A stretch of DNA of 64,000 nt, from assembly GCA_028673005.1 (NCBI GenBank), contig CM054118.1, forward strand, positions 84,321,855 to 84,385,854, in the 5' to 3' direction. Position 1 is the stretch's first letter. The number at the start of each line of letters is the position of its first letter. The DNA comes from Tanypteryx hageni (Eukaryota > Arthropoda > Insecta > Odonata > Petaluridae). Below the pieces are notes generated by a model that searched no databases, was not told the origin of the DNA, and saw only the letters and a program-made list of their open reading frames with translations. The translations under genes and the position numbers were made by a program. Shown here one piece after another: positions 35,700 to 47,834 of the stretch.

Positions 35700-36620
35700 T
35701 GTCGAGAGAGAGAGAGAGAAAGAAGGGAAGAGGAAAGGAGGTGAGTTAAAGGAGTGGGCTGGAGAGCCGTATTCTCCCCGAGCAATGAAACCGGATTGCA
35801 ATGCGGAGGTTTAGTTGGTGGGCCGAGAGAGAGAGGAAAAGAGAGAGGAGGGAGAGAGAGGAGGGAGAGAGAAAGGGAGAAAAATGGAGAGAGGGAGAGA
35901 AAAGGGAGAAAGGGGGACAGGATATGAATGAATGTATAGGGTGATCGGGAAAAAAGGAAGTCCTCGGCAGAGAGGTGATGTGCGTGATGGATTGGGGAGA
36001 GGAAAAAAGAGAGAAAAATAGGAGGTAGAGTCAAAGGAAGGAGGGTAACCAAGAAGGATTGGGGAGCGGAGAGTGCTGGCAGGAGATATCAGAAGGGAGA
36101 GAAATAGTGGGTCGGAGAGAGGAAGAGGGGAAGGAGAGAGTTGGGAATGGCAGGGTCCTCAAGTTTCCCTAATTTGGGATGTTTTATGCTCCAAGTTTAC
36201 AAAACGGAGAGAGAGAGGGGGGACAGAGAGGGAGAGAGAGGGGAGAGATAGAGGGGGGAGAGATAGAGGGGGGAGAGATAGAGGGGGGAGAGAGAGTGGG
36301 GGAGAGAGAGTGGAGGGGGAGAGATAGGGGAGAAAGAGAGGGGGAGAGAGAGAGGGGAAGAGAGAGGGAGAGAGGGGAAGAGAGAGGGAAGAGAGAGGGG
36401 GGGATAGAGAGGAGGAAAGAAGGCGGAGGCGGAAGAGAATGTCGGATGGAATAGAGTGGAAAGGAAGGGGAAGTAAGGAGAATCGGGTTTCGCGGAATTG
36501 GAGAGGGGAGGAGAAAAGAAGTGAGGGAGGTTATTGGAGGGGAGATGCGGAGGCAGAGGGAGATGAATGAGGGATAGAGATGCTGGGAAAAGGATTCTGA
36601 GGGAATTTAAGAAAGGAGTA
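35700..36620. repeat. Polypurine tract (R block 6)
   Basis: About 900 bp of purine-rich + strand, with mixed interruptions at about 35745-35825 and 36145-36205. It includes a tandem run of GGGGGGAGAGATAGA (period about 15, four to five units) at 36237-36300. No pyrimidine partner follows, unlike blocks 1, 2, 5 and 7. Confidence 0.88.
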
Positions 36621-36624
36621 TCGA

Positions 36625-38495
36625 GAAAGAATTAGTCTGTGGAAGCTCAAGCTTTTACAAGTTAATTAGCGAAGTTAACACAAGCATTCATACCGTAAAG
36701 GAATGAAATGTTAAGATTATGTATTACAAACAATCTTTTTTGGGAAACTACAATATTTAAAATGACTTATTTTTCCGTGATTTTTTTGTTATAAACTAGA
36801 AATACTTATGTAAGTGATGTCTCCTAAGAATGAAATGCATTCATAAAACTTTCTCAATCAAGATCACAAGTTCACCTTGGCAGTAATTTAGAATATATAC
36901 ACCAAACAAGTGTTTCCTGCCGAAATAAACACTACAAATTTTTGGCGGTAAATCATCTACGAAATAATCTCTCCGCCTCATATTTACTCATTTCACTGTT
37001 TTCAATTAAAAAAAATATTATATATTTGTATATATATTATGTTAAGCATTTCCCATTACCTCTATGCAAGTCTATATGGAACTATTTTGATGACAACCTT
37101 AATGCCTAAATTTTTGAAAATGTACTTCTCCTATCACAGCGAATATTTTGCTTCCTGGAGGTTTCTCGTATGTGTATGTATTTGAGATACCAATACATAT
37201 CAACTAACTCAAGTTTTCTTCAGACATGTATATACTAAAAGAAACACCAAATCTTCCCTAAATCCGAATAACATAAATTTCGCCCCTCAATGCGTATAAC
37301 ATTAAACTAGCTATCAAATAACCCCTAATTATATGCCATCTAACTTACACTAACATTTCCCTAAGACATATACCATCACAGGCACCCTTAACTTTTCCTA
37401 GCTTTCATGCCACCCAACGTACACTAGTTTGATTAGCATACTTACATTTTTGCCCCATGCTTTTATGACACACAACGCACACTGGTTAGCTTCTAAAATG
37501 TATACAACTCAACGTACACTGAACTTCCCTTAGCCTTATGCTATCATCATACATGAATTTGTCCTATAACTTGTAACACCAAATATATTCCAATGTCCCC
37601 GATTTTATCCCACCCAACTTACACCGTTTGAATCCTGAATTATACCACTACCCATACACCGGATGGTCCCTGAAACTTATACCTTCCTACTTACAAATTC
37701 TCCTGTGTGTATGCATCGCAAGTAATACTTCAGAATAAGACTGAGATCCATTGTTTTCTGACAAAGTTGTTACTTGTGGCAAGTAGTGGTTTCACCACTT
37801 CGATCCAGAACTGAAGTCCTAAAGTTATCAGTGGAAACGTGCATGAAGTTCCCTACCTCAGAAGGCGAAGGTTTATCCAAGTGCTAGAAAAGTCATGCAT
37901 CTTGTCTTCCTTGACAAATCGCAGTTATTTACGGCCACTCTATCGAGAGGTCGGAGGTCAAGTTTTATTCCAATGTCCTGAGAGGCCCGCTATTAACTTA
38001 ATTCATGACAAAACTTCCGCGTATTAATAAACACAGTAGGATCTTGCATCACTATAACACAACTGCGCATCGCTCTCATTGCCGTATCGCTGTAATGAAA
38101 AAAAAAACAATAATTCTTGCTTCTGCTGCTTGAGATCGCAAACGGTTAAGTTACCAAAGCCATACTCATCATACAATTCTGAACAGAAGTGCCTTTTCCC
38201 AACATTTAGAGAAATTCTGAGAAATTTTTCGTAATAGAAACGGACTGATGCTTTTCTAAAACAAACAATGCATCACAACATCTGTTTGCCCTTTCGATAT
38301 GCTAAATATCAAGAAAGAAAAATTGAAAATATTTACAATGCAATATAAGCTCACATTGAAGAATAAAAATGAAACAGCAGCCTGGCTAGGAGACATGGCG
38401 CATAAACACAGCAACGGAATACAATTATTATGCGTTCTTTGCACGAAGTACAAGAAATGAACGCATATAGGACAGGTCGATTCCGTCCGTCCGTC
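36625..38495. other. AT-rich gene-free stretch
   Basis: AT-rich, with many ACTTACACTAACA-like words between 37250 and 37700 that hint at an old degenerate repeat but give no clear period. No gene recognised. Confidence 0.5.
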
Positions 38496-38499
38496 CGCA

Positions 38500-39105
38500 T
38501 ATTAAAACTCAGAAACCGCTAGACGTATTATGATGAAATTCAGTATTGGGGAGTTCTGTTAAAATTGGTCAATTGATTCTAATTTTGGTTAAAATCGGAC
38601 AATTTTACGACCACTTTATGTGACCTACAAATAGTCGACTATGTTCCATTGTTTCAACTTGGGAACCGCTTGATGTATTTTGTTTAAATTTGGTATTGGG
38701 GAGTCTTGCTAAAATTAATTGACCGATTCCATTATTAGTTAAAATCGGAAAACAATTAGGATCACTTTACATGATGACCTACATGTAGTATACAATGTTT
38801 GTTTCAAGTCGGGAACCGCTTGACGTATTTTAATAAACTTTTGTAATAGGAAGTTTTACTAAAAATGGTCGATCGATTCCAATTTTGGTTAAAATCGGAC
38901 TAAAATGACGACCACTTTACCTGAAGACCTACATGTAGTTTACAATGTTCCTTATTTCAACTCGGGAACCGCTTGACATATTGTGATAAAATTTGGTATT
39001 TGGGGGTTTTGTTAAACGTAATTGACCGATTCCAATTTTGGTTAAAATCGGACGAAAATTACGATTACTTTGCATGAAGACCTACATGTATTTTACTTCG
39101 TACCT
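38500..39105. repeat. ~150-bp tandem repeat, four diverged units
   Basis: Four units, each with an A/GGGAACCGCTTGA.GTATT-like block at 38511, 38661, 38811 and 38964 (spacing 150, 150, 153), followed by AATTTGGTATTGGGGAGT, TTTTGGTTAAAATCGGA, and CTACATGTAGT before the next unit. The units differ by substitutions and small indels. The left edge carries a (CCGT)n run at 38483-38497. No protein coding is evident. The array may be the tandem part of an unidentified transposon or a minisatellite. Confidence 0.9.
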
Positions 39106-41340
39106 CACTTGATTCTCGTTATATTCTCATCCGAGGGAAAAATTTTGAAAACATTGTGAAATCTCAAAGAACGCATTTGGAAACTCTGTGTACTCCGACA
39201 TGAAGTACACCTTTCCAAACTTGTTATTATTCCGGCGCCTAATTAAAAGGAATTTGTTTGCCGCAAAGGAATGTCTTAATTGTCCGGTTTACGGATAATT
39301 CCAGTTTCGGATAATTTAGGTTTTTGGAAGCTGTTATTTGGAATTAGGACAGTACAGTGAAATTTTTTTGTTCAGTCCGTTGACGCGCTACTTTTGCGTC
39401 CAGTGAGTGGTACAATATATGGGTAAGTTGAATTCTTTTAGAACTTTAGACCAAATATTTCTCTGCGTGCTAGTCTGATTCATTCTATTCGCGGAAATTT
39501 ACGGAATACTAAAATTTACTTTAACATATCTATATTAATAGGTTAGTTTTGCTGCATGGGGAAAACTGACAATATATCCTACAATTTTCATTTTATTATG
39601 AGTACCCATTAACTAATCATTTTACTAAATAAATAAATAAATAAATAATTAAATTCATGCTCAGGATATTCTAAAAATATTATTCTTAAAATAAATTAAG
39701 TTAATAAATAGCTTTTAGGCATTCCAGTAATTTTATAGAGTAAAATAACTTTATGGCTTAATAGAAAGAGACATGCGCTTAATAATATGTTGATTAAACT
39801 CCCAATCGTTGAGATGTTCGTAACATTGGGAGCTTAAATCTTTTTTCGATAAAGCCCAAATGTTTTTAAATAAAACCACTGTTAAAAGGTTTTACACAAC
39901 CCAAATGAGTAAGTTTTGTTTGTATATCCATATGTGAATGTGAAATTATTTTAAATAATAACGTCTGCATATAAAAACCGGATTTTAATATTTACAGAGC
40001 AATAAAATACATGCCTATATTATATAATAATATAAATAGTTGTCAAGTCTTTGTCCGACACGCATTTTAAAGACACTTTCGGTTGAAAGTCATTGCTGAA
40101 ATTTGTACACGCGTAGATAATTGTGTTATTACACAGAAACATCATAAATCACAGAAGAGCCCTGGATGCCATTCTAATACCGTTTTCTTCTCTAAGCGAT
40201 TATCATTGCTGCGAATGTAGGGTGTAATTAATTTTCCTTTTAAAATATGCAAGAATTGAGGTACGAACTCGAGACTTCTGTACCAAAAATAGAAGGAAGT
40301 TTGTTTTTCTAGCTAATATAATTGGAATACTTTCCGAATTATCCAAAAAATAACATTTGAATCCTAAATATGGCCATTTTTTCGTTTATAACAATGAGAA
40401 AATTTCACAACTCTGGCAACCCGCATTGTGACTTTATTTTTGAGTCCAATGCATTTACATGGGAGCTTTTTTAAAAATGTGGGTTACATTTGCTGAACAA
40501 AATTTCGTTTTGATTTTATTTGAATGGTATCTATTAATTGTTTGACTTAATGTTTAATTATATTTTTATATTGCGTTAAAATACACGAAAGCAAACGCTC
40601 TGGTTGATCGTGTGATTAACTTGCATCTACGTTGGAAATCGTCAAAGTATGCGTAAAATAACGAAACAATTGACATTGATTTAGTAAGATTCACTCAAGA
40701 TATAAGATTATCCATGGGCCCTATTATTTAGAACGCTATTTTGAATTAATACTGAGCTAAGGTAACATCGTTAACTATTTTGGCTGCGAACATAAAGCCA
40801 ATTTTTCACTCCATAATGTTTAGAAAATTTCGTTTAACAGAGCTATTTGAGTGAAATAGTTAACTAGGTAGAATTTTAAAAACAATTTACCTGCAAGTAA
40901 ATTATTTGCGACGCATTACGAAAAACTTCTAAACATTGAGGAGTAAGCCATTTTCAATATGATATTAGAATCGAAATAAATATTAGAATGTAAATCCAGG
41001 GTGCCAAAATATTCTTCAGATAACTGCAGATCGTCATTTAAGTGGCATTAACGTTTATATTATATATATATAAGCAATAATTTGTAACTAAGTTAAGTTA
41101 TGTCGGTTTGACTCACTTAGTAATTACAAAATAAACAAAAATGCATTCAAGAGAGAAAGGGTCAATTTAATAAAATAACTAGGTAACCTGTAGCCTAATA
41201 AACTTAAGTAACCCTCCCGATAAAAATAAAAAATGATTCCTTTATGGCGAATCGAGTTAATTAACCTCTTCACCAAAATTCCTCTTCCAATTCACTTTGT
41301 GCACGTAAGACAATCTCATTGGGTGATTGGTTTGGAATAG
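39106..41340. other. AT-rich gene-free stretch
   Basis: AT-rich, with a short (AAAT)n at about 39628-39648 and a short TA run at about 41060-41072. No gene recognised. Confidence 0.55.
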
Positions 41341-41344
41341 GTTA

Positions 41345-41995
41345 AGGAGAGGCCCTGAACGAGGGAGGAGAGAATAAGAGGAAAAAAATGTGAGGACAGG
41401 GAGGCGGAAAACGGAGTTATGTGTAATGGTAAAAAAAGGAAGGGAAATGAGAAAAGATGAAGAGAAAGGGGAATGAATGGATGAGATAGGAAGTATGGGT
41501 GAAAAGGAGGAAGGACGGAGAGGAAGTGCAGGAAGGGTGCAAAAAGAGTAGTGTTGGGATAGTGGGGTTCGCGGGACGTGCAGCCGCCACTCAAAGGGCA
41601 AATGGAATTAAATTGATCCTCATTACGCATGGTAATTAAGAAACGAAAAGCCTCTCCAATCCTTCCTTCGATTTTTTTTGGAAATTGTGAGGTTCATTTC
41701 CCGATGGATGGCGCCCGCATCGAGTGTGTTTGCGTGCACGCGAAGGAAAGTAGGGAGGGAGAGAGAGGATGATCGGCGTGAGCAAGGAGTTGGGCGAACA
41801 GGTGAAAAGAGAAATCGCGATTGGATCCACCGCCTGGCGTTTTGAATGAAGGCAGCGTATTGAAGGGAGGAAGGACTAATGGGGTCGGGAGGCGTATGGA
41901 GTCGGAGGAGGGTGTTGATAGGATGTGGTTGGGGAGGTTGAAGGGAGAGACGCATCGTTCGGAGAGAATCATTTTTTGCGTCGCCATACATTCCG
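41345..41995. repeat. Purine-rich tract (R block 7)
   Basis: Purine-biased + strand in two parts (41345-41550 and 41745-41960), with a mixed segment between them containing CG dinucleotides. It is followed after a core of about 45 bp by a pyrimidine block, making a fourth R-to-Y switch. Confidence 0.75.
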
Positions 41996-42037
41996 CGAGA
42001 GGTGTTTTCCGAATGCCCTGTGATTTGCTGTGCAACC

Positions 42038-42600
42038 CTCTCCTTCCCCTCCCCCTCCTCCCCTCCCTCTCTTTCCCCTTCAACTCTCATTCCCCACGCT
42101 CTCTTTCCCCTCCCACTCTCCTTCCCCTCCCTTTCCCCCTCCTCCCCATCCCTATCCTCCCCCTCCCTCTCCTCCTTCTCCCTCTCTTTCCCCTTCAACT
42201 CTCATTCCCCACCCTCTCTTTTCCCTCCCACTCTCCTTCCACTCCCTCTCCTCCCCCTCCCTCTCACTCTCCTCCCTCTCCATCTCCTTCCCTCCCTCTC
42301 CTCCTCCTCCCTCTCCTCCCACTCTCCTTCCCATACCACTTCCCTTCCCCTTCCCCACCCCCTCTTCCCCTCTCTCTCTTCCTCCTCCCTCTCTTCTTCC
42401 TCCCTATCTTCCTCCGCCCTCTCTTCCCCCTCTCTTATCCTCCCCCTCCCTCTCCACGTCCCTTTCTTTCCTCTCCCTCTCCCATCACTCGTACTCCTCC
42501 TCCTCACGCTCTCTCACTCTCTTCCTCCTCCCTCTCAATCCCTCCATTGTTCTCTTCTATCTTTCTCTCCTCTCTCTCTTTCTCTCTCCACATGCTCCCC
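42038..42600. repeat. Polypyrimidine tract (Y block 7)
   Basis: C/T-rich + strand of CTCCTTCCC, CTCTCCTCC and TTCCCCTTC words. The longer units around CCCTTCAACTCTCATTCCCC recur (about 42077 and 42191), which shows internal duplication with a spacing near 114 bp. Three overlapping plus frames of 230-326 residues are compositional. Confidence 0.9.
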
Positions 42601-43071
42601 ACCTTCTCTCACGAACTCGACTTCCGAAAAATCAATTTTGTGTTCCCTCCTCCCACATCTCCTCCCATGCACGACTCAAACGTTTGCCAAATAGTGGAGA
42701 GGACCTATCCCGCGCCCAAATTGACCTTGATGAACCAATTCGCACGTCACTCCGCAGCCATTCCTTTTTTGGAATCTCCCCTTCTCTCAGTCTATTTGTA
42801 AATTGATACGCCCCCAGATTTAATCACTACCTCAAATGGGAACCTTAATTGAAAATTCTTCATTTCAACGAATAGACTACGAGAGTTTTTTTGCTGGCGA
42901 GTGAAAGAATGAGTATCTTGCCACCGAAAAATATCTTTCTCTGATGCGTTTATACAGAATGCTATGTTTTTAGCACGGAAAAATGATTTGATTATATACA
43001 AATTTTCGCTTCTCCGTGATTATAATCTTAAATAACGCAAACTTTGGAGAAGAACGTTTGTAATAAATTAT
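42601..43071. other. Unique stretch
   Basis: Mixed then AT-rich sequence, with nothing recognised before the LINE tail at 43072. Confidence 0.5.
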
Positions 43072-43343
43072 TCATCATCATCAAACGTAGGTAGTCTATT
43101 CCGTATGCAAGCTTGTGATTATTGATGGGTAAACATGGTTCCCCACACACTCCTATTTTCCGATATCTCCTTTGTGTATTGATAGCTTTCTTTCTCTATC
43201 AAGTCTTCCATCAATTGAAACCTTGTCTTTCCTTTCTCTTTTTCCTTCCAGTTTTACTTCTAACGCGACTTTAATCATACTCTCTCTCCTATGATAATGT
43301 CCAATTCAGTCACCTTCCTCATTTTTCTATTCTTCATATTCAT

Positions 43344-43628
43344 TCACTGCTTTCTAATTAATCTTATAACTTCCTCGTTTTCCTTCCTATCTGTCCATTT
43401 CACCATCGGCATTTCACTCCAATACCACCTTTCCAAGGTATCCAAGTATTTTATATTATTTTTCCTTACCGTCCAAGTTTCTGTCTCATACAAAACTGTA
43501 CTCCATGCATAACTTTTTATCGACTTATTGCGGTTATCGCCTTTTATATTTCCTGTTTGTAGAAGATGCTTTTTTCTAAAGGTCGTTATTGTTTCAACAT
43601 CCGTCAGCATTATAACCGAAATGCGCAT
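43344..43628 (-). pseudogene. LINE C-terminal remnant
   Basis: An open piece of 94 codons with LYETETWTVRKNNIKYLDTL and VKWTDRKENEEV, matching the ALYGAETWTVRRKEEKYLES and VKWTERKRNEEV stretches of the large LINE protein. Confidence 0.85.
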
Positions 43629-44923
43629 CTGGTTTTTATAAGCTTATTGTGGCTATTGGAAATACCTGAGACAAGTAGGTTTTATGTGCTTGTTCTTTAA
43701 TTTCTCCTCTATAATTCCCTGTTGAATTACCAGCCTATTTATAATTTTCTAGATTTACTGTTACTATCTTTCTAGAATTGCCTGAATATCAGCATATTTT
43801 ACTATTCTCATAATCCTTCCTTTTAACTTGAAATCTCCTGTGCTTCCTAACGCTCCTTCATTACCTTTTCACCATATATACTGAATAGAACCGGCAATAG
43901 GCAACAGTGCTGCCTTACTCCTCTTCCGATATAACCTCCACTGGTTTAGGTGTTCTCCGATATAACCCTAACAATTCGGTTAACGTATTGATTTCTGATC
44001 AGCCTCCTCCCTTTCCAATCTACAACTACGTGTATCCGGTAATATTCTTATCAAAATTGCTCAATTTATTCTACCAAAGTTCTTCTTTAAGTCTACGAAA
44101 CACAAGGAACAATCTTGCATCTTCTCTATTGCCTTTTGTGATATGATTCTCACTACATCGATAGCATCTCTGGCTCCTCGTCCTTTTCTAAAGCCGAATT
44201 AAACTTCCCATACCATCCCTTTGGACTTTTTCTATAGCCATTTATTAATAATCCCCATAATGATCTTCAAAGTCTGTTACAGACACTGCATTGCCATTAG
44301 CTTCTTCTTTAGAGGAATTCTTGTTACTTTCAAAAGATCTTGAGGCTGCTACCCCGAGTAGTATATCTTACTAATTAAGTACGTAATCTCATGACTAGAA
44401 GTACCTCTGCCGGCATACCATTGCTGCCTGTTGCTTTATCATTCTTCATCTCCTTTATTGATTTTACTACTTCGCTTTCCATAATACTTGGTCGCGAGTT
44501 GTGTTCTTTAACGTCGTCGTCTTCTTCCAGCTCTATTTGTGCCAGTCTTGCCTGCTTGTTCTATCTTTCCATAATGTATTCTTCCCATATTGGTGATACA
44601 TTCTTTGGTTCTGCGACTATTTTCTCATCAGTAAACATAATTACATTACTTACAATGGATTCCATTAAGTTTCTCATCTTCTGATTTCAACTCCCTAGTG
44701 TACATCATACCATATCGCCTTTACTTCTCCATTTGTGGAATTTCCTCAAATATTTCCTTTGGTAAGTTTTCTCTGTTTTTGTTACCTTTCTCAACTCCTT
44801 ATTTATAAGACTATAGTTGACTCGAACTTCTTTACTGATAATGTTTTTCCAATTTCTTCTGTCATCCATTTTCTTCTTCACTTCATTAGCGATTCATTGT
44901 TTTCTGATTTTCTTCTCTTCTTT

Positions 44924-45172
44924 TTAATGAATGTCGTTGATATTGGCTTTAATTTCTTTCCGTTCTGTATCCACGGTCTTTGAGTTGTTTTCCAAATTTC
45001 TAAGACAACCTTCCGATTTATCTCTTCTCGTTTTCCATATTTGTTTTCGCTTTGTAATTAAATCGACTATCGGAAAGTTGTGATCTGAATCTATGTCTGC
45101 TCTAGGTAAGGTCTTAGCATTTCTATGCTGTTTCTGAATCCTTGTTTTACTAAGGTGTAATCTATTTAGCAT
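44924..45172 (-). pseudogene. LINE endonuclease C-terminal remnant
   Basis: An open piece of 82 codons containing the conserved SDHN endonuclease motif, colinear with residues 290-350 of the large LINE protein and followed by the charged linker region. It has no independent function. Confidence 0.8.
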
Positions 45173-45241
45173 CTCATTCTATTTCCTGGGTTACCCCATG
45201 TAAACAGCCTTCGTTTATGGTTTTTTCACTATGAACTAGTC

Positions 45242-45580
45242 CGTGGGTGGACAAACTACGGCCCTCGGGCCACATGTGGCCCGCGAGGGCGTTTTTTGTA
45301 GCCAGCGATGTCATTATGAAAGCGAACCGTAATATAAAATACAGATAATTTCATTTTTGTATTGTGAAATTATGGCCGTTAAATGTTTTTACAGTCAAAT
45401 TATGGGGATAACATTATTTATTATTGCTTTTTACTAACAAGATCCTTCGCATTATCTCAAATAATTTCCGATGTGAACCCCAACGTAGCCCGCGGAAGCA
45501 TTTTCATCTGTTAATGCGGTCCACCTAGGAAGTTGGAACTGTTAATTCGGCCTTACACGTAAAATGTTTGCCCACACATG
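45242..45580. mobile_element. hAT-type MITE, 339 bp, with target duplication
   Basis: Terminal inverted repeats CGTGGGTGGACAAAC (left) and, read inward from the right, CATGTGTGGGCAAAC, 12 of 15 identical. Both are close to the CAGGGGTGGGCAAAC end seen in non-autonomous hAT elements, and the subterminal ACGGCCCTCGGGCCACATGT is also typical. Flanks AACTAGTC (45234-45241) and CACTAGTC (45581-45588) are an 8-bp target duplication with one mismatch, the hAT hallmark. Removing it rejoins LINE sequence that aligns with the intact copy. No coding sequence. Confidence 0.9.
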
Positions 45581-46058
45581 CACTAGTCACTAATAGATCG
45601 TCCTCCTCGGTTTCTTTTCCCAAGACCGTATAAAAAAGAAACATCTTTTTTTCTTTTCTTCCTACAACTACGTTGCTCTAATATCCCATTATTATGCAGT
45701 TTTCCATATCTATTCCCTCTTCTTCGTAAATTTCATTATTTCGTTCGTACATTTCCCCAATTTCTTCTTCTTCATGAGAATACACACCTGAATTATCACC
45801 AAGTTCACTGGAACTGCGTTGAGCTTCATTGCCATCAAGCTGTCGTTCGCTCCTATTACCTTTTAAAGCTATTCATCATATCTTTCCTAATTACCAGAGC
45901 TACTCTCCTTGCCAAACTATTTTTCACAGAGTAAAATAATGTAAATTCATCCTAGTCGAACTGATCTTCACCTTCCCAATTTAATTTCACTCAACTTTAT
46001 GATGTCAATCCTCCTTTTTATCATTTAGTCTTTCAGTTTCTCTGGGTTTCCTGCCTTC

Positions 46059-46060
<2 letters not shown>

Positions 46061-46106
<46 letters not shown>

Positions 46107-46109
46107 TTG
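46061..46109. repeat. (TA)n(TG)n microsatellite
   Basis: About 30 bp of (TA)n then about 17 bp of (TG)n at the junction between the old LINE and the first PLE tail piece. Confidence 0.9.
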
Positions 46110-46130
46110 AGTGTGTGTTAGTGTGAGTGT

Positions 46131-46193
46131 GTCCGCTGGGCTTCCTTCAACACCTTGTTGCCACCCTCATCACTACATTTTCATTTCCTCAAG

Positions 46194-46259
<66 letters not shown>
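46131..46259 (+). mobile_element. Penelope-like tail with (TA)n
   Basis: CCGCTGGGCTTCC, ACACCTTGTTGCCACC and CATCACTAC, then TTTCCTCAAGTTAATA, then about 62 bp of (TA)n. It is nearly identical to the tail at 47681-47833. It lies upstream of the PLE reading frame in the same orientation, so the element is bracketed by direct tail copies, like the pseudo-LTRs described for Penelope elements. Confidence 0.85.
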
Positions 46260-46261
<2 letters not shown>

Positions 46262-47391
46262 GGGAAAGACTCTTCCTCAACGTTCCACTCAGACCACTTT
46301 TGTGGCTGAGATACATCGACGATGTCTTCCTCATTTGGATGCATGGTCCTGACTCTCTCCTTTCCTTTCTCTCGCGTCTCTCCTCCCATCCTTCACTGTC
46401 CTTCTCCCACCAATCCTCTACCTCCCACATCACATTCCTGGATGTCGATCTTTACCTTCAAGACAGCCAAATCCGCACCTGTGTTCACATCAAACCCACC
46501 AACAGCCTCCAATACCTCCACTTTGATAGCTGCCATCCCCTTCATACCAAAACCTCTATCCCCTATGCCCTTGCTCGTCGAGGATGGAGGCTTTGTTCCG
46601 ATAGAGCATCCCTTCTAGAGTATTACTCTGTCCTCGAGGATGCTCTTCTCAAACGTGGTTACCCTCCAGTCTTGGTCCGCGAACAGATCCATAGGGCGAT
46701 GACGCCTACCCACATTGGATCTCATCCTCACACACCCACTATTCCTGCATCTACCCCTCCACTCACTCTTACGACACTTTTCCATCCTGGTATCCACGAA
46801 GCTCTCAAAACAATCCTTCATGCTGCCCACCCAATTCTTACCTCTTCCTCCCATCAGTCCCTCTTTATCAACCTTTTTGCCAATCCTCCGCTCCTCTCCT
46901 TCCGCCGGCCCCCAAATTTGGGAAATATCTTGTGGAGGAAGGAACTTCCCACTTCTACCACGCTTCTTGCAATAGGCTCCCACCCCTGCGGAAAACCTCG
47001 CTGCCTCACTTGCCCTATCCACCTACCTTCATCTTCTTTCTCGAGTCCCTCCACCAACATCACCTACCCCATCACCTCCAGAAGCAACTGCACCACCCGT
47101 AACGTCATTTACCTCCTTACCTGCACCCTTTGTCCCACGTTTTACGTAGGCCTCACCAGCAATCCGTTAAACATCCGAATGAACGGTCACCGGAATAGCG
47201 TTTCTCTCAGACGCCCCCTCCCAGTTGCATTACATGCTAATACCCACAATGTCCCCTTCAATAGTTGCTACAATGTTAGGATTATTCGCGCTTTACCCTA
47301 TGACACTCCTGCCCTCCTTCTCCGACACTGGGAACTATCACATATCCATCTTCTCGACTCTTTCTCTCCGCCTGGCCTCAACCTCCGCTAA
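46260..47391 (+). pseudogene. Penelope-like RT and GIY-YIG endonuclease, 5'-truncated
   Basis: An open frame that enters directly from the (TA)n tract. The last stop is at its edge and no proper ATG lies before the RT motif, so the N-terminal half of the RT is missing. Counting from the Leu at 46300, the RT palm has WLRYIDDVFLIW (residues 2-13, catalytic YIDD), FLDVDLYL 47-54 and the PLE signature KPTNSLQYLHFDSCHP 65-80. A linker with FRRPPNLGNILWR (201-213) and a cysteine cluster (C230, C235, C238) precedes the GIY-YIG endonuclease (NVIYLLTC 268-275, FYVGLTSNPL 281-290, IRMNGHRN 292-299). PLE RTs are close to telomerase, and the endonuclease makes the nick for integration. The frame is uninterrupted to the stop, so this copy is young but truncated. 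Confidence 0.93.
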
Positions 47392-47744
47392 CCCTATTAG
47401 CCCCCTTACAATGTCTCCTTGTTACTTTGTAGTTATTCGCACTTTCCCTTACCACACTTCCTCTTTATTGGCTATCCACCCCTCCTACTCCCCACCTCCT
47501 CCAATCATCAACCTTCCCACATCACCCTGTCATTCCCCACCCAGTGTGTCACTTTACGTTACTCTTTCGCTGAAGAAGGGCATAGGCCCGATAAGCTTGC
47601 GTGTGTTTTTGTGTTCGTGTGTTTTACGTGTCTCTTCGACGCCTCCAGCAGCCTACCAGCTTGGTCCTCAACTTGGTAAGTGTCCGCTGGGCTTCCCTCA
47701 ACACCTTGTTGCCACCCTCATCACTACCTTTTCTTTTCCTTTAG

Positions 47745-47745
<1 letters not shown>
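47392..47745 (+). mobile_element. Penelope-like 3' tail
   Basis: Untranslated tail after the PLE frame. It carries the motif CTGAAGA, A, hairpin, GATA (47570-47593), then TTTTACGTGTCTCTTCGACG, then the CTGGGCTTCCCTCAACACC block, and ends at (TA)n. The segment at 47834-48180 is its inverted copy. Confidence 0.88.

Positions 47746-47833
<88 letters not shown>
47746..47833. repeat. (TA)n centre of an inverted PLE tail pair
   Basis: About 88 bp of (TA)n with one interruption (TAAATA), sitting exactly between two inverted PLE tails of about 350 bp. Confidence 0.95.

Positions 47834-47834
<1 letters not shown>

Larger units (their letters stand above)
43072..46060 (-). mobile_element. Old RTE-like LINE, degenerate, with nested MITE
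   Basis: Minus-strand relative of the 31.2-kb LINE covering most of the element. The (TGA)n tail and GACTACCTACG end are at 43072-43095. Pieces include the C-terminal segment at 43344-43628 (YETETWTVRKNNIKYLDTLE, VKWTDRKENEEV), RT-region remnants at about 43800-44720 and the endonuclease end at 44924-45172 (KTLPRADIDSDHNFPIVD, against KTLPGADIDSDHNLLVA in the 31-kb copy). It continues with a recognisable endonuclease region to about 46060. Many stops and frameshifts show long decay. A MITE (45242-45580) is nested in it. Confidence 0.82.

Noticed and set aside
38500..39105. Possible CRISPR-like direct repeats
   Set aside because: Units are contiguous, about 150 bp and diverged, without identical short repeats or spacers. 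The window is eukaryotic.
41821..42801. 326-residue plus-strand open frame and overlapping 230- and 258-residue frames
   Set aside because: All three frames are open at once because the tract lacks A-containing stops, so openness carries no coding signal.
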